In this document: piece after piece, positions 1 to 12,674 of the stretch
Numbering within the stretch: the first letter of the stretch is position 1
Layout: the number at the start of each line of letters is the position of its first letter
From: Pseudomonadota bacterium
GTDB lineage: Bacteria > Pseudomonadota > Alphaproteobacteria > Rhizobiales > JAKPQE01
Direction of reading: 5' to 3'
Assembly (NCBI GenBank): GCA_029572955.1
Contig: JAKPQE010000118.1
Span: 1-64,000 of the forward strand
DNA: 64,000 nucleotides
Position numbers and translations under genes: made by a program
The notes under the pieces: model-generated
What the model was told of the DNA's origin: nothing
What the model saw: only the letters and a program-made list of their open reading frames with translations
Database searches by the model: none

Positions 1-1235
1 AGGTCGAGCAGCCGCTTGAGGCGGTTGTTCCGGTTGATGACGCGCCGGTAGAGGTCGTTGAGGTCGCTGGTCGCGAACCGGCCGCCGTCGAGCTGCACCA
101 TCGGGCGCAGCTCGGGTGGGATGACCGGGACGACGTCGAGGACCATCCACTCCGGGCGGTTGCCGCTGCGCAGGAAGGCCGAGACCACCTTGAGACGCTT
201 GACGGCGCGGGCCTGGCGCTGGCCTTTGGCCGTCTGGATGACCTCGCGCAGCTTCCCGGCCTCATCCTCGAGGTCGACGCCCTTGAGCAGCTCACGCACG
301 GCCTCCGCTCCGGTACCTCCCTTGAAGTACACGCCGAAGCTCTCGGGCTCGTAGCCCGGCTCGCGCCCGAACATGCGCTCCATCTGCTGGTACAGGGCCT
401 CGTCGTCGATGACGTCGCGCGGCGCGATCGTCTTGAACAGCTCCCACGCCGCGTCGATCTGCTCCTTGGCCTGGGCGACGTTCTTGAAGCCGCGATCGAT
501 GTAGTCGTCGCGCAGCTTGTCGACCTTGGCGCGTTGCAGTCTCAGCTCATCCGGCCCGAGACCCGCGGCGCTGTCGACGATGCGCCGGTACGACTCGTAG
601 ATGTCGAAGTAGTTGAAGTAGCCGAACTCGTCCTCGGGGTCGCTCTCGATGTGGAAGGTGTCGGCCTCGCGCTCGCCGCCCACGATCGCCGCGGCCTCGT
701 CGTGCATGGCCTCGATCGCCTCACGGCGCGCCTCCGCGTAGAGGTCGTACCGCGCCTTGATCTCGTCGATCTTCTCCTGCAGGAGCTGCAGGTCGTTGTC
801 ACGGCGCTCGGCGTCCACGGAGACGATGACGTAACTGCCGCCGAAATAGAGGACCTTCTCCAGCTCCTTGGGGGCGATGTCGAGCAGGTATCCCATGCGC
901 GACGGGACGCCCTTGAAGAGCCAGATGTGGCTGACCGGGGCCGCGAGCCGGATGTGGCCCATGCGCTCGCGCCGCACCTTGGCGCGCGTGACCTCGACCC
1001 CGCAGCGCTCGCAGATGATGCCCTTGTAGCGCACGCGCTTGTACTTGCCGCAGTAGCACTCCCAGTCCTTGGTCGGACCGAAGATGCGCTCGCAGAACAG
1101 ACCGTCGCGCTCGGGCTTGAGCGTGCGGTAGTTGATCGTCTCGGGCTTGGTGACCTCGCCTTTGGACCACGTCTCGATCTGCTTGGGCGAGGCCAGACCG
1201 ATCCGGATCGAGTCGAAGTTGTTGATGTCGATCAC
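1..1235 (-). CDS. rpoC: RNA polymerase beta' subunit (N-terminal part)
   Basis: Largest catalytic subunit of RNA polymerase; the window edge cuts it after about 411 residues. It starts at GTG (1235) with an AGGGAG Shine-Dalgarno just upstream. The N-terminal zinc ribbon is visible as C60-x-C62 and C75-x2-C78 (WECYCGKYK and CERCGVEV). The start [20 protein letters not shown] and the block around [19 protein letters not shown] resemble actinobacterial RpoC. It follows rpoB by 26 bp on the same strand, the usual rpoBC operon. The catalytic NADFDGD motif would lie beyond the window edge, so it cannot be checked. The family call is secure. Confidence 0.97.
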   Translation of the reverse strand, partial: MIDINNFDSIRIGLASPKQIETWSKGEVTKPETINYRTLKPERDGLFCERIFGPTKDWECYCGKYKRVRYKGIICERCGVEVTRAKVRRERMGHIRLAAPVSHIWLFKGVPSRMGYLLDIAPKELEKVLYFGGSYVIVSVDAERRDNDLQLLQEKIDEIKARYDLYAEARREAIEAMHDEAAAIVGGEREADTFHIESDPEDEFGYFNYFDIYESYRRIVDSAAGLGPDELRLQRAKVDKLRDDYIDRGFKNVAQAKEQIDAAWELFKTIAPRDVIDDEALYQQMERMFGREPGYEPESFGVYFKGGTGAEAVRELLKGVDLEDEAGKLREVIQTAKGQRQARAVKRLKVVSAFLRSGNRPEWMVLDVVPVIPPELRPMVQLDGGRFATSDLNDLYRRVINRNNRLKRLLD

Positions 1236-1261
1236 TGTGTGCTCCCTCTGCCTGGGCGGGG

Positions 1262-5011
<3,750 letters not shown>

Positions 5012-5055
5012 GCGAGTCTCCTCGGTCTACGCGGTGAACGGGAATAAAGAGCACA

Positions 5056-5079
5056 CCACACCGAGGTATCGAGGTGTGG
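5056..5079 (-). promoter_or_regulatory. Hairpin in the rpoB leader
   Basis: CCACACC at 5056-5062 pairs with GGTGTGG at 5073-5079 around a 10-nt loop, about 45 bp before the rpoB start codon. Read on the minus strand it is followed by a moderately T-rich stretch. It could be an attenuator, or the end of a transcript from the upstream response-regulator gene. No other gene lies in the gap 5012-5238. Function is a guess. Confidence 0.3.
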
Positions 5080-5238
5080 CCGCGGGTGACGCACGACCTC
5101 GTATATTACCACCGCTGTCCGCGCCGCGCAAGGGATGGGTGGATCGACACCCTGCCCGGGATTGACGGAGCCACCCGGCTCCCGCTCACCTCCCCGCGAG
5201 GTCGAACAACGGGGCGTCGAGCCGGCCCCGCCGCCCGC

Positions 5239-5637
5239 TCATTCGTTCGGGCAGAGCTCCCCGACCTTGGCGAGCAGCACGTCCGGGACGACGGGCTTCT
5301 CGACGAAGCGGTCGACGGGCAGCCAGGAGTCGTCCCTGTCCTTGTCGGAGAACGTGCCCGGGTAGATGCCGGCCTCGTTGACCGCGGTGAGCATCAGCAC
5401 GGGCAGGTCGCTCGTGCGCTCATCGGCCTTGAGCGCTCTCGCCATCTTGAACCCGGCGCCGCTGTCCTCGGGGAGCATCACGTCGAGGATGACGAGGTCG
5501 GCACTGAACGCGACGACGTTGTCGACCAGATCCTTGTCGTCGTTCTGCGCCCTCACCACGTAGCCTTTGCTCTCGAGGATCATCGCGATCGACTCCACGA
5601 TGGTCTGCTCGTCGTCCATCACGTAGACTCGCTTCAC
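5239..5637 (-). CDS. Stand-alone response regulator receiver protein
   Basis: A 132-residue single receiver domain with no output domain. The acidic pocket is D8/D9, the phosphoacceptor is D52 in LVILDVMLPED, the switch Thr is T84 in LMLTA, and the conserved Lys is K114 in FVEKP. An unusually long loop (about 88-108, GIYPGTFSDKDRDDSWLP) separates T84 from K114. It starts at GTG (5637) behind GGAGG. It is divergent from a soluble histidine kinase 72 bp away, so the two probably form a phosphorelay; with no DNA-binding domain, signalling would be by protein contact. A link to the nearby hydrogenase is inferred from position only. Confidence 0.88.
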   Translation of the reverse strand: MKRVYVMDDEQTIVESIAMILESKGYVVRAQNDDKDLVDNVVAFSADLVILDVMLPEDSGAGFKMARALKADERTSDLPVLMLTAVNEAGIYPGTFSDKDRDDSWLPVDRFVEKPVVPDVLLAKVGELCPNE

Positions 5638-5709
5638 GACCTACCTCCAGTCGGATGTCGGACCTCGAACCACATTGTACAGTCAGGGCAAAGCGGGGAA
5701 CAGGACGTC

Positions 5710-6729
5710 ATGGGGCATGATACGGCTTTGATCGTCGCCTTGGTGAGCACCGGAACGCAGGGACGGGAGATGCTCGGGACGCTGCGGCGTCTCCCGGATC
5801 TCGAGGTCCGCGACGTGACCGTCGACGACGACGGTCTTTCGAGCGCGGGCCGCGACGAGCTCGGCGCCCGACCGCCGGCCGACCTGGTCATCGAGACGAC
5901 CGGCCGCCCGGAGATCGTCGCGGCGGTCAAGGCCCACAGGCCTCCCGGCGCGCGCCTCATCGCCGGCGCGGAGGCGGGCCTCGTCTCCCGCCTGCTGGGC
6001 GAACTGGGATCCGCCGGTGAGCGCGAGGCCGTCGAGAGGGCGAGCTACCTCAGGAAGGCGTCGCACCAGGTGAAGTCGCCGCTGGCGTCGATCCAGACCT
6101 CCGTCAACGTGCTGCTCGGCGGATACGCGGGCGAGCTCCCGGACCGCGCGCGTGAGGTCGTGCAGAAGATCCACGCGCGCTGCGACGCCGGCCTCCGTGC
6201 CCTCGCCAAGAGGCGCATGCTGGCCGATCTGCGCCTGGCCGGCCGCGACGGGCTGGCGCCCTCCGTCGTCCCGCCCAACGAGCTGCTCGAGGAGGCCGTC
6301 CGCCCGCAGGCCGCGCTCGCCGACGCGCGCGGCGTGAGCGTGAGCATCGCGGCCGACCCCGGCGGCGGATCCGTGCACTGCGACCCGCAGAAGACGGCCG
6401 CGCTCCTCTCCGAGCTCATCGAGAACGCGGTGGTCTACTCCGCCGCCGGCGACCGGGTCGAGGTCGAGGTTGCAGCGACCGCCGCCGACCGGGTCGCGAT
6501 CTCCGTCCGCGACCACGGGATCGGCATCGCGGCGCGCTGCCTGCCGCGCGTCTTCGACGAGGACTATCGGGCGGATGCCGGGGCCGCCCACTACCCGGAC
6601 GGCGCCGGGCTCGGCCTGACCGTGGCCCGCGAGATCGCGGACCTGCAGGAGCTCGCGCTGACGGTGGAGAGCGAAGAGGGTCACGGCAGCGTCTTCACGC
6701 TCGTCCTGCCGTCGGCGCCGCCGGACTGA
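5710..6729 (+). CDS. Soluble sensor histidine kinase with Rossmann-like N-terminus
   Basis: 339 residues, no membrane segment. Residues 1-100 look like a small Rossmann-type fold: a beta strand ALIVALV, then STGTQG (matching x-x-G-x-x-G with Ser at the first Gly), and a later ADLVIETTG strand. A HisKA-type region follows with H119 in SHQVKSPLASIQ, then the ATPase domain with N box ELIENA (235-240), G1 DHGIGI (268-273) and G2 DGAGLGL (297-303). All catalytic boxes are present. I chose the ATG at 5710 because the frame upstream overlaps the divergent receiver gene. Binding of NAD(P) by the N-terminus is an inference from the motif; it would fit the neighbouring NAD(P)-linked hydrogenase. Confidence 0.85.
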   Translation: MGHDTALIVALVSTGTQGREMLGTLRRLPDLEVRDVTVDDDGLSSAGRDELGARPPADLVIETTGRPEIVAAVKAHRPPGARLIAGAEAGLVSRLLGELGSAGEREAVERASYLRKASHQVKSPLASIQTSVNVLLGGYAGELPDRAREVVQKIHARCDAGLRALAKRRMLADLRLAGRDGLAPSVVPPNELLEEAVRPQAALADARGVSVSIAADPGGGSVHCDPQKTAALLSELIENAVVYSAAGDRVEVEVAATAADRVAISVRDHGIGIAARCLPRVFDEDYRADAGAAHYPDGAGLGLTVAREIADLQELALTVESEEGHGSVFTLVLPSAPPD

Positions 6730-6764
6730 AGCAGCCGGTCGCCCCGGCCCCCGTCGTCGGCCGC

Positions 6765-7220
6765 TCACAACGCCGCCAGCCGCTCGACCGCCACCGCCGC
6801 GTACTCGGGCAGCCGCTCCCTCAGCGGCGCCGAGAGCGGCCTCCCCTCCGCTATCTCGCCCGGCTCGATACCCATGATCGCCAGCGGAGGGATCGGGAAT
6901 CCCGCCTCGCGCGCGAGCTCCAGCACCTTGAGGACGTCGCCTTCATGGGTGGTCAGACCACCGAGCTCCTTCCGCGTCTCCACCTGCTCCGGTGAGAAGA
7001 CGCGGAAGTCGCCCGGGGCCAGACCGAGGTGCGCGGCGTCGACCACCAGCACGGCCTCGGTGTCGTCGTCGAGGTACGCGACCAGGCTCACGGCGTCGGT
7101 CGACAGGTCGATCGCCTCCAGATCCTGGTCGAGGCCGTTCTCGAGCACGTAGTCGACGACCCTCGGGCCGACGCCGTCGTCGCCGGCCAGGTACCCGCCT
7201 ACGCCGACGAGGTACCGCAC
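6765..7220 (-). CDS. [NiFe] hydrogenase maturation endopeptidase
   Basis: 151-residue HycI/HoxW-family protease that trims the C-terminus of the large subunit after nickel insertion. Family marks: N-terminal VGVGGYLAGDDGVGPRVVD with the nickel-sensing acidic residue (GDDGVG), central VVDAAHLGLAPGDFR, and the late LAIMGIEPGEI block. The start is GTG (7220), 4 bp after the hydA stop, so it is the last gene of the hydrogenase operon and its substrate is almost certainly HydA. Confidence 0.93.
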   Translation of the reverse strand: MRYLVGVGGYLAGDDGVGPRVVDYVLENGLDQDLEAIDLSTDAVSLVAYLDDDTEAVLVVDAAHLGLAPGDFRVFSPEQVETRKELGGLTTHEGDVLKVLELAREAGFPIPPLAIMGIEPGEIAEGRPLSAPLRERLPEYAAVAVERLAAL

Positions 7221-7224
7221 CGGA

Positions 7225-8538
7225 TCAGCGCACGAACTTGACGTCGAGGTAGTGCGTCGAGCACGAGATGCAGGGGTCGTAGGCGCGGACCAGCATCTCG
7301 AGCGCCAGCTCCATCTCCTTCTCGCTCTTGTCCTGCTCGACCAGCTCGGGGACGAGCTTCTCGAAGTCGTACTGGATGTTGTTGTGGTTCTGGTTGGTCG
7401 GGATCACGCAGTCGCCGCCGAGGCACATGCCGTCGTCGTCGTAGGTGTACTCGTGGAACAGGACGCCGCGCGGCACCTCCGCCGCGCCGGCCCCGGTCCC
7501 GTATCTGGTCGGCTCCACCAGAGGCTCGAGCTCGACGCCGGTCTCGATGAGCTCGTCCAGCAGCCTGAGCGACTCGTGGATGTTGGAGACGATCTCGACG
7601 ACCTGGGCGACGGTGTTCATGTAGGGGTTGGTGCAGATGGGCTGGATACCGAGCGTCTCCGCCACCTTCTTGGCCTCGGGGTGGAGCATGTCGTAGTTGT
7701 TGTTGAAGCGTGCCAACGCGCACGCTGCGTAGGCCTCCAGCTTGTTCCTCGTGTACTTGGCGGTCGACTGGGGCACCACGAACTCGTTGGTCACCTGACG
7801 GTAGTCCGCCACCGGGTACCGCTGCTTGGTGCCGTCCGGGAGGAGCGACTGGATGTCGCCGTCGTAGAGGGCGTACCCCGTGTCGCTCGACAGCGCGATG
7901 TACTCGGTGGGCCGGTCGAAGTCCGGCACGCTGCCCGCCACCGACACGATGGTCGCCACGAACGCGTCCAGGTCGGGCAGGGCCGCGACGAGCTTCTCCC
8001 GGAGCTGCTCGAGCTCCTTCGTCGTCGGCACCGCGGCGAAGCCTCCCGGCACCACGCTCATGGGATGCGTCGTGCGTCCGCCGATCAGCGAGCCCCATTC
8101 GTGCATGAGACGCTTGAGACGCAGCGCCCGGGCCACCACCTCGCCGTGCGTGGCGACGAGCGGGAACACCGACGGGGCGCCGAGGAAGTCGGGCGCGGCC
8201 AGGAAGTTGACGTGGAGGATGTGCGAGTCGCAGTTCTCCGCGTACTTGAGCAGCTCGCGGAGCTTCCGGGTCTGCTCGCTGATCTCGATGCCGAGGGCGG
8301 CCTCCGTGGCCTTGACCGAGGAGAGGGTGTGCCCCACGGCGCAGATGCCGCAGATGCGGCTCGTGATGCGCCCGACCTCGGAGTAGTGGCGCCCACGGAT
8401 CATCGCCTCGAAGAAGCGCGGCGCCTCCGGCACCTGCCACTCGCACTTCTCGATCACGCCGTCGGTCACGTTGACCACGATGTTGCCGTGGCCCTCGACG
8501 CGGGTCAGATGATCGACGCGGATTCGGGCTGTGGTCAT
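7225..8538 (-). CDS. hydA: Group 3b [NiFe] hydrogenase large (alpha) subunit
   Basis: 437 residues carrying the NiFe active site. The proximal motif is RICGICAVGH at 61-70 (C63, C66) and the distal one DPCISCSTH at the C-terminus (C423, C426, H429). The eight residues after H429 (YLDVKFVR) would be the peptide removed by the protease encoded next. The subunit set around it (FeS beta, flavin gamma, small delta, large alpha) is that of soluble NAD(P)-linked hydrogenase/sulfhydrogenase, which moves electrons between H2 and NADP(H) in the cytoplasm. Its ATG overlaps the hydD stop by ATGA. The longer frame upstream is only the shadow of hydD. Confidence 0.95.
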   Translation of the reverse strand: MTTARIRVDHLTRVEGHGNIVVNVTDGVIEKCEWQVPEAPRFFEAMIRGRHYSEVGRITSRICGICAVGHTLSSVKATEAALGIEISEQTRKLRELLKYAENCDSHILHVNFLAAPDFLGAPSVFPLVATHGEVVARALRLKRLMHEWGSLIGGRTTHPMSVVPGGFAAVPTTKELEQLREKLVAALPDLDAFVATIVSVAGSVPDFDRPTEYIALSSDTGYALYDGDIQSLLPDGTKQRYPVADYRQVTNEFVVPQSTAKYTRNKLEAYAACALARFNNNYDMLHPEAKKVAETLGIQPICTNPYMNTVAQVVEIVSNIHESLRLLDELIETGVELEPLVEPTRYGTGAGAAEVPRGVLFHEYTYDDDGMCLGGDCVIPTNQNHNNIQYDFEKLVPELVEQDKSEKEMELALEMLVRAYDPCISCSTHYLDVKFVR

Positions 8539-9287
8539 GACGTGGCCTCCAGATCGACGGCGGTGAACATCAGAGCCTTCTCGGCGGCCCGCTTCTCCGA
8601 GAACCCTGCGCGCTCCTTGAGCACCTTCTCCAGGGCCGGCACGTTGGGATTGTCGACGAAGCCGCGACAAGCCTCGCAGGGGACGCCGTAGGCCGGGCAG
8701 GGGGCGCCGCAGCCGGCACGGGCCACCATCCCCATGCAGTGGTCGCCCTCGTCGTAGCGACAGACGGTCTCGCGGCGCTTGCACTCCACGCAGACCGGAT
8801 AGTTCGGGATCACCGGCTCCTTGCCGTGCAGGAGGTGCGAGATGATCTGCAGCACCTCGTACTTGTTGACCGGGCACCCGTAGGCGAAGTAGTCGACCTT
8901 GATCGCCGCCGAGACGGGCTGCGCCTTCTGCGAGTCCAGATGCGGCTGGTCTGCGTCCTCGCCGTAGACGAACTCGCTATAGTCGGACTGGTGGTTCTTG
9001 AGGCCGTTGATACCGCCGCCGGCCGCACACTGCCCGTAGGCGATCACGATGGCGGCACGCTCACGGATACGCTCGAGCCGGGCGCGGTCGGCCTCGCGCG
9101 TGAACCCTCCCTCGACGAAGGCGATGTCGATCGGGTCCGTCGTCGTCTCTGTCATGGCCTCGCGGAACTCGACGACGTCGACGTGCTTGATCAGCTCGAG
9201 GAACGCGTCGTCGCCGTAGTTGGTGAACTCGATCTGACAGCCCTCGCAGCCTGCGAAATCGAAGAACGCGACCTTCGGCTTGCCCAT
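8535..9287 (-). CDS. hydD: Group 3b [NiFe] hydrogenase small (delta) subunit
   Basis: 250 residues. The proximal FeS cluster motif is FDFAGCEGCQIEF (C14, C17), with further ligands in AYGQCAAGGG and YFAYGCPVNKYEV. Two more cysteine groups follow (CVECKRRETVC and CGAPCPAYGVPCEAC), expected for additional [4Fe-4S] clusters. There is no twin-arginine signal, so the enzyme is cytoplasmic. The ATG at 9287 overlaps the hydG stop by one base (TGATG), and its own stop overlaps hydA by ATGA, which implies translational coupling. Confidence 0.94.
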   Translation of the reverse strand: MGKPKVAFFDFAGCEGCQIEFTNYGDDAFLELIKHVDVVEFREAMTETTTDPIDIAFVEGGFTREADRARLERIRERAAIVIAYGQCAAGGGINGLKNHQSDYSEFVYGEDADQPHLDSQKAQPVSAAIKVDYFAYGCPVNKYEVLQIISHLLHGKEPVIPNYPVCVECKRRETVCRYDEGDHCMGMVARAGCGAPCPAYGVPCEACRGFVDNPNVPALEKVLKERAGFSEKRAAEKALMFTAVDLEATS

Positions 9288-10129
9288 CAGAACGCCTCCT
9301 CGAGATCCTGGACCTCGGCGAACGAGAACACCGGGCCGTCCACGCACACGTACTTGTCGTTGATCTGGCAGTGCCCGCACTTGCCGACGCCGCACTTCAT
9401 GCGGCGCTCGAGGTCGACGAAGACGTTCTCCCGGGGGACGCCGATGAGGTCGAGCTCGCGGACGACGAAGCGATAGAAGATCGGCGGGCCGCAGACGACG
9501 GCGCGCGTCTCGGGCGTGAGCTCGACCTTGGGGAACAAGGTCGTGATGACGCCGACGTTGCCCGTCCACGTGTCGTCGCCGACGTCGACCGTCTCGAAAT
9601 ACTCCACGTCGTCCGCCCCTCGCCAGCACGCAAGGTCGTCGCGGAACAGTTGCAGACACGGCTCTCGCGTACCGTAGAAGAGGATGAAGCGCCCGAACTC
9701 GTCACGACGGTCGAGGATGTACTGGATCAGACTCCGCGTCGGGCAGAGGCCGATGCCGCCGGCGACGATGAGCACGTCCTGGCCACGGAGCCCGGCGAGG
9801 TCGAAGCCGTGCCCGAGTGGGCCCCGCACCCAGACCGAGTCGCCCCCGGTCAGGCGGTTGATCGCCTTGGACACACGGCCCACCGAACGCACCACGAGGT
9901 CGAAGCTCTCGGTGCGCGTCGGCGAGCTGGCGAAGCCGATGGGGATCTCGCCGTAGCCGAAGAGGCCGAGCTCGACGATCTGGCCAGGCTGGAACTCCAT
10001 CGCGCGGCCGTCCTTCATGGCGAGCGTGAAGTGCTTCTCGGTGGGCGTCGCCTGCTCCGCCCGGACGATGGTCGCCTCACGGGGCATGAAGATGTTCTCG
10101 ACCTCCGTCCAGTGGCACTGATGGTTCAT
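9287..10129 (-). CDS. hydG: Hydrogenase gamma subunit, FAD/NAD(P)-binding diaphorase
   Basis: 280 residues, ferredoxin-NADP reductase fold with a C-terminal [2Fe-2S] site. An FAD-binding barrel (about 1-105) precedes an NAD(P)-binding part with VLIVAGGIGLCPTRSLI. The cluster ligands are C246, C251, C254 and C262 (MKCGVGKCGHCQ ... YVC). This subunit passes electrons between the FeS chain and NAD(P)H. I chose the ATG that gives MNHQCHWTE; an internal ATG (MPREATIV) is another possible start. Confidence 0.93.
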   Translation of the reverse strand: MNHQCHWTEVENIFMPREATIVRAEQATPTEKHFTLAMKDGRAMEFQPGQIVELGLFGYGEIPIGFASSPTRTESFDLVVRSVGRVSKAINRLTGGDSVWVRGPLGHGFDLAGLRGQDVLIVAGGIGLCPTRSLIQYILDRRDEFGRFILFYGTREPCLQLFRDDLACWRGADDVEYFETVDVGDDTWTGNVGVITTLFPKVELTPETRAVVCGPPIFYRFVVRELDLIGVPRENVFVDLERRMKCGVGKCGHCQINDKYVCVDGPVFSFAEVQDLEEAF

Positions 10130-10140
10130 CGCTGTGCTCC

Positions 10141-11169
10141 TCACGAGGCCATGATCCGATTGATGACCCGCACGGGGTCGGCGATGTCGGCCGTGCAGGC
10201 GGCCGAACAGCGGCCGCAGCCGACGCACGCAGGGCCACCCAGCTTGGGGTTCAGGTACACGGCCTTGCGCATGATGCGGTGGCGGAAACGCGCCCCCGGC
10301 GTCTCACGGAAGTTCTCGGTGGCGCCCTCGCCGAGCGAGACCTTGGCGAAGTCCTCGGTCAGGCAGGCGTCCCAGAACCGGGTGCGCTGCCCCGAGGCTT
10401 GGTCGACGTTCCAGGTGTCCTCGACGTCGAAGCAGTAGCAGGTCGGGCACACGGTGTTGCATGAGCCGCAGGAGAAGCAGTCCTTCGCCAGGTCGGACCA
10501 GAGGTCGTCGTCGCTGAAGGCGGCCCGGACCTTGGCGGCGATCTCGGCGGTGCCGTGTTCGAGCTTCTCCGGGCACCGCTCGAGCGCCGCCGCGTTCACC
10601 CGGGCCGCCTCGTCGATCTCAGCCTCCGTGGCGGGACGGAACGCGCCATACCCGAGCAACGCCTCGCCCCGTTCGGTCCGGGCCTCGAGCACGTAGCCGC
10701 CGTCGACCGCCGTGAGGAAGGCGTCATGCCCCTTGGGCCGCACCTCCGTGCCGACCGAGGCGAAGAACGCCCGACCCGAGACGTTCTGGATGTTCGCCGC
10801 GACGATCGTCGTCGTCTGGCGATGGGCCATGTAGTTGACGTCGTAGTTGCGCTCCGCGAACAGGACGTCGGTCTGGTCGATCGCCTTGACGTCGTAAAAG
10901 TGGACGCCGAAGAGGACCTTCTCGACCGGCTCCAGCGCCGCCGCCGGCCCAGCCTCGTCGAACCGGAGCAGGTCCTGCGCCGGAGAGAAAAAGAGCTTCC
11001 TCGGCGGCAGGATCGTGACGTCGTAGTCGAGACGCAGCTCCTCGGGGCTCTCCAGCCGGTCGAAGACGAAGCGCGAACGTTTGGCCACCGGCCCGTAGAC
11101 CGGCGTCGCCTCGAGCATGGCGGCCAGGAAAGCGGTGAGATCGTCACTCCGTATGAATGAGGTGGTCAT
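10141..11169 (-). CDS. hydB: Hydrogenase beta subunit, 4Fe-4S ferredoxin-type
   Basis: 342 residues, first gene of the hydBGDA-protease operon. The C-terminal half holds two [4Fe-4S] motifs: DCFSCGSCNTVCPTCYCFD and ACVGCGRCSAACTADIADP. The N-terminal half matches the sulfhydrogenase beta-subunit pattern (LPPRKLFFSPAQDLL, LFGVHFYDVKAIDQTD). In this family the subunit carries electrons and has been linked to sulfur reductase activity. It lies 11 bp before hydG. The operon promoter should be in 11170-11389; I could not identify clear -10/-35 boxes. Confidence 0.93.
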   Translation of the reverse strand: MTTSFIRSDDLTAFLAAMLEATPVYGPVAKRSRFVFDRLESPEELRLDYDVTILPPRKLFFSPAQDLLRFDEAGPAAALEPVEKVLFGVHFYDVKAIDQTDVLFAERNYDVNYMAHRQTTTIVAANIQNVSGRAFFASVGTEVRPKGHDAFLTAVDGGYVLEARTERGEALLGYGAFRPATEAEIDEAARVNAAALERCPEKLEHGTAEIAAKVRAAFSDDDLWSDLAKDCFSCGSCNTVCPTCYCFDVEDTWNVDQASGQRTRFWDACLTEDFAKVSLGEGATENFRETPGARFRHRIMRKAVYLNPKLGGPACVGCGRCSAACTADIADPVRVINRIMAS

Positions 11170-11389
11170 CGGACCTCGCTATCTCGGACACGTGCCCCGC
11201 AGCGCGGGTCAGAAACATGTCTTCAGATTAGCGGATTAGGAAGCCCGCCACAATGGCCGGACCCGGGCCACAACCGCGGGGCACGATCGTCAAGGCCGAT
11301 CGAGGCCGCGAGTGCCGACCGTTCGCGCAGCCCAGCCTTCGTCGCGCCTCCGTCCTGGACGCTCGTATCATTGTGAACCAGGTGAAGCG

Positions 11390-12628
11390 GTGGATGAGCG
11401 CGCACAGATCGGACGTCTTCGGCGGGTCGCGAGGGTCCTGGGCCTTCTGCCCGTCGTGGGCGTGGTGGCTCTGTCCGTGGGCTGCGGCGAGGGCCCACCC
11501 CGGGACAGCGAGGGCCGGACGCAGTCGGCCGCCGCGAGGACCGGGTCGGCCAAGCCGCAGACGGTGACCACGGGGACGAAGGCGGCCAAGCCGACCCCGA
11601 GCCCCGCGCGAAGCACGAAGGCCAAGCCGGCGCCCTCGACGACGGAGCGAGCGGCCGAGTCCGCCTCGCCCGCGGCGCTGATCGTCTTCGTGAACGTCGG
11701 CCAGGGCGACGCGATCCTTCTGAAGTCACGGTCGACGGAAGTGCTCTTCGACGGCGGCCCCGGCGGAGCTGCCGGAGCCGTCGAGGCCGCCATGCGCAAG
11801 GCCGGCATGCGCGACCTCGACTACGTCGTCGTCTCGCACATGCACAGCGACCACATCGGGTGCACGCCGACCATCGTCGCCCGCTACCATCCCGAGAGGG
11901 CCCTCATCGCCGGCCCCTGCGACCGCGACCTGCGCCGCGCCTTCGCCTCGGCGCGGACGCAGGTGCGCCAGGTACGCCGCGGAGCGTCGCTCAGCTTCGG
12001 CTCGGTCAAGGCGAGGGTGCTTAACCCCGGCGCCGTCTTGGGCGACGAGAACGCCGACAGCGTCGTCCTGCTGCTCGACGTGGCCGGTAGGCGCATCCTC
12101 CTCACGGGGGACTGCACGGGGCCGAACGAGTCCGTGGTCGCGAGCATCACCGCCCGGGGGCCGCCGCTCTACGTCCTCAAGGTGGCCCACCACGGTTCGC
12201 GCTACGCGACTTCCAGCAGCTTCCTCGCCGAGACCGACCCGAGGTTCGCCATCATCTCCGTCGGGCCGAACCCGTACGGTCACCCGACCCCCGAGACCGT
12301 CTCGCGCCTGCGCCATTCCGGCGCCCGCGTCTACACCACGCAGAGGAACGGGACGATCACCTTGACGATCAGGCCCAGCGGCTCGGTCACCTGGGCCTTC
12401 ACCAAATCACACAAGCCCTTGTCGAAGGTCGCAACCGCCGCCGCGAAGGCCGACGCAGCCAGCACGCGTGGGTCCGGCGGCGGGACCACCGTCTACGTCA
12501 CCGAGTCGGGCGAGTGCTACCACCGCACGGACTGCGGCTGCCTCTCCCATAGCCGCATCCCGATGAGCCTCGCCGAGACCAAGGCCCAGGGCTATCGCCC
12601 CTGCAGCGTCTGCGACCCACCGCGATAG
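11390..12628 (+). CDS. Secreted ComEC-type metallo-beta-lactamase-fold lipoprotein with Ada-like zinc domain
   Basis: 412 residues from a GTG start behind AGGTGA. A signal peptide ends at LSVGC (C32), probably lipidated, followed by a low-complexity Lys/Pro/Ser/Thr linker (about 35-95). The MBL domain shows VVSHMHSDHIGC (H150, H152, D154, H155), LLTGDCTG and VAHHGSR, as in the C-terminal domain of ComEC/Rec2. The last 44 residues hold an Ada-like zinc site (CYHRTDCGCL ... CSVC). Stand-alone proteins of this design are thought to act outside the membrane as hydrolases, perhaps on nucleic acid. No ComEC channel part is present. The substrate is unknown. Confidence 0.85.
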   Translation: MDERAQIGRLRRVARVLGLLPVVGVVALSVGCGEGPPRDSEGRTQSAAARTGSAKPQTVTTGTKAAKPTPSPARSTKAKPAPSTTERAAESASPAALIVFVNVGQGDAILLKSRSTEVLFDGGPGGAAGAVEAAMRKAGMRDLDYVVVSHMHSDHIGCTPTIVARYHPERALIAGPCDRDLRRAFASARTQVRQVRRGASLSFGSVKARVLNPGAVLGDENADSVVLLLDVAGRRILLTGDCTGPNESVVASITARGPPLYVLKVAHHGSRYATSSSFLAETDPRFAIISVGPNPYGHPTPETVSRLRHSGARVYTTQRNGTITLTIRPSGSVTWAFTKSHKPLSKVATAAAKADAASTRGSGGGTTVYVTESGECYHRTDCGCLSHSRIPMSLAETKAQGYRPCSVCDPPR

Positions 12629-12674
12629 CCGGCAGCCCGAGGGCCTGCCCGAAGCCCAACGGCCCGCCCGGCGG

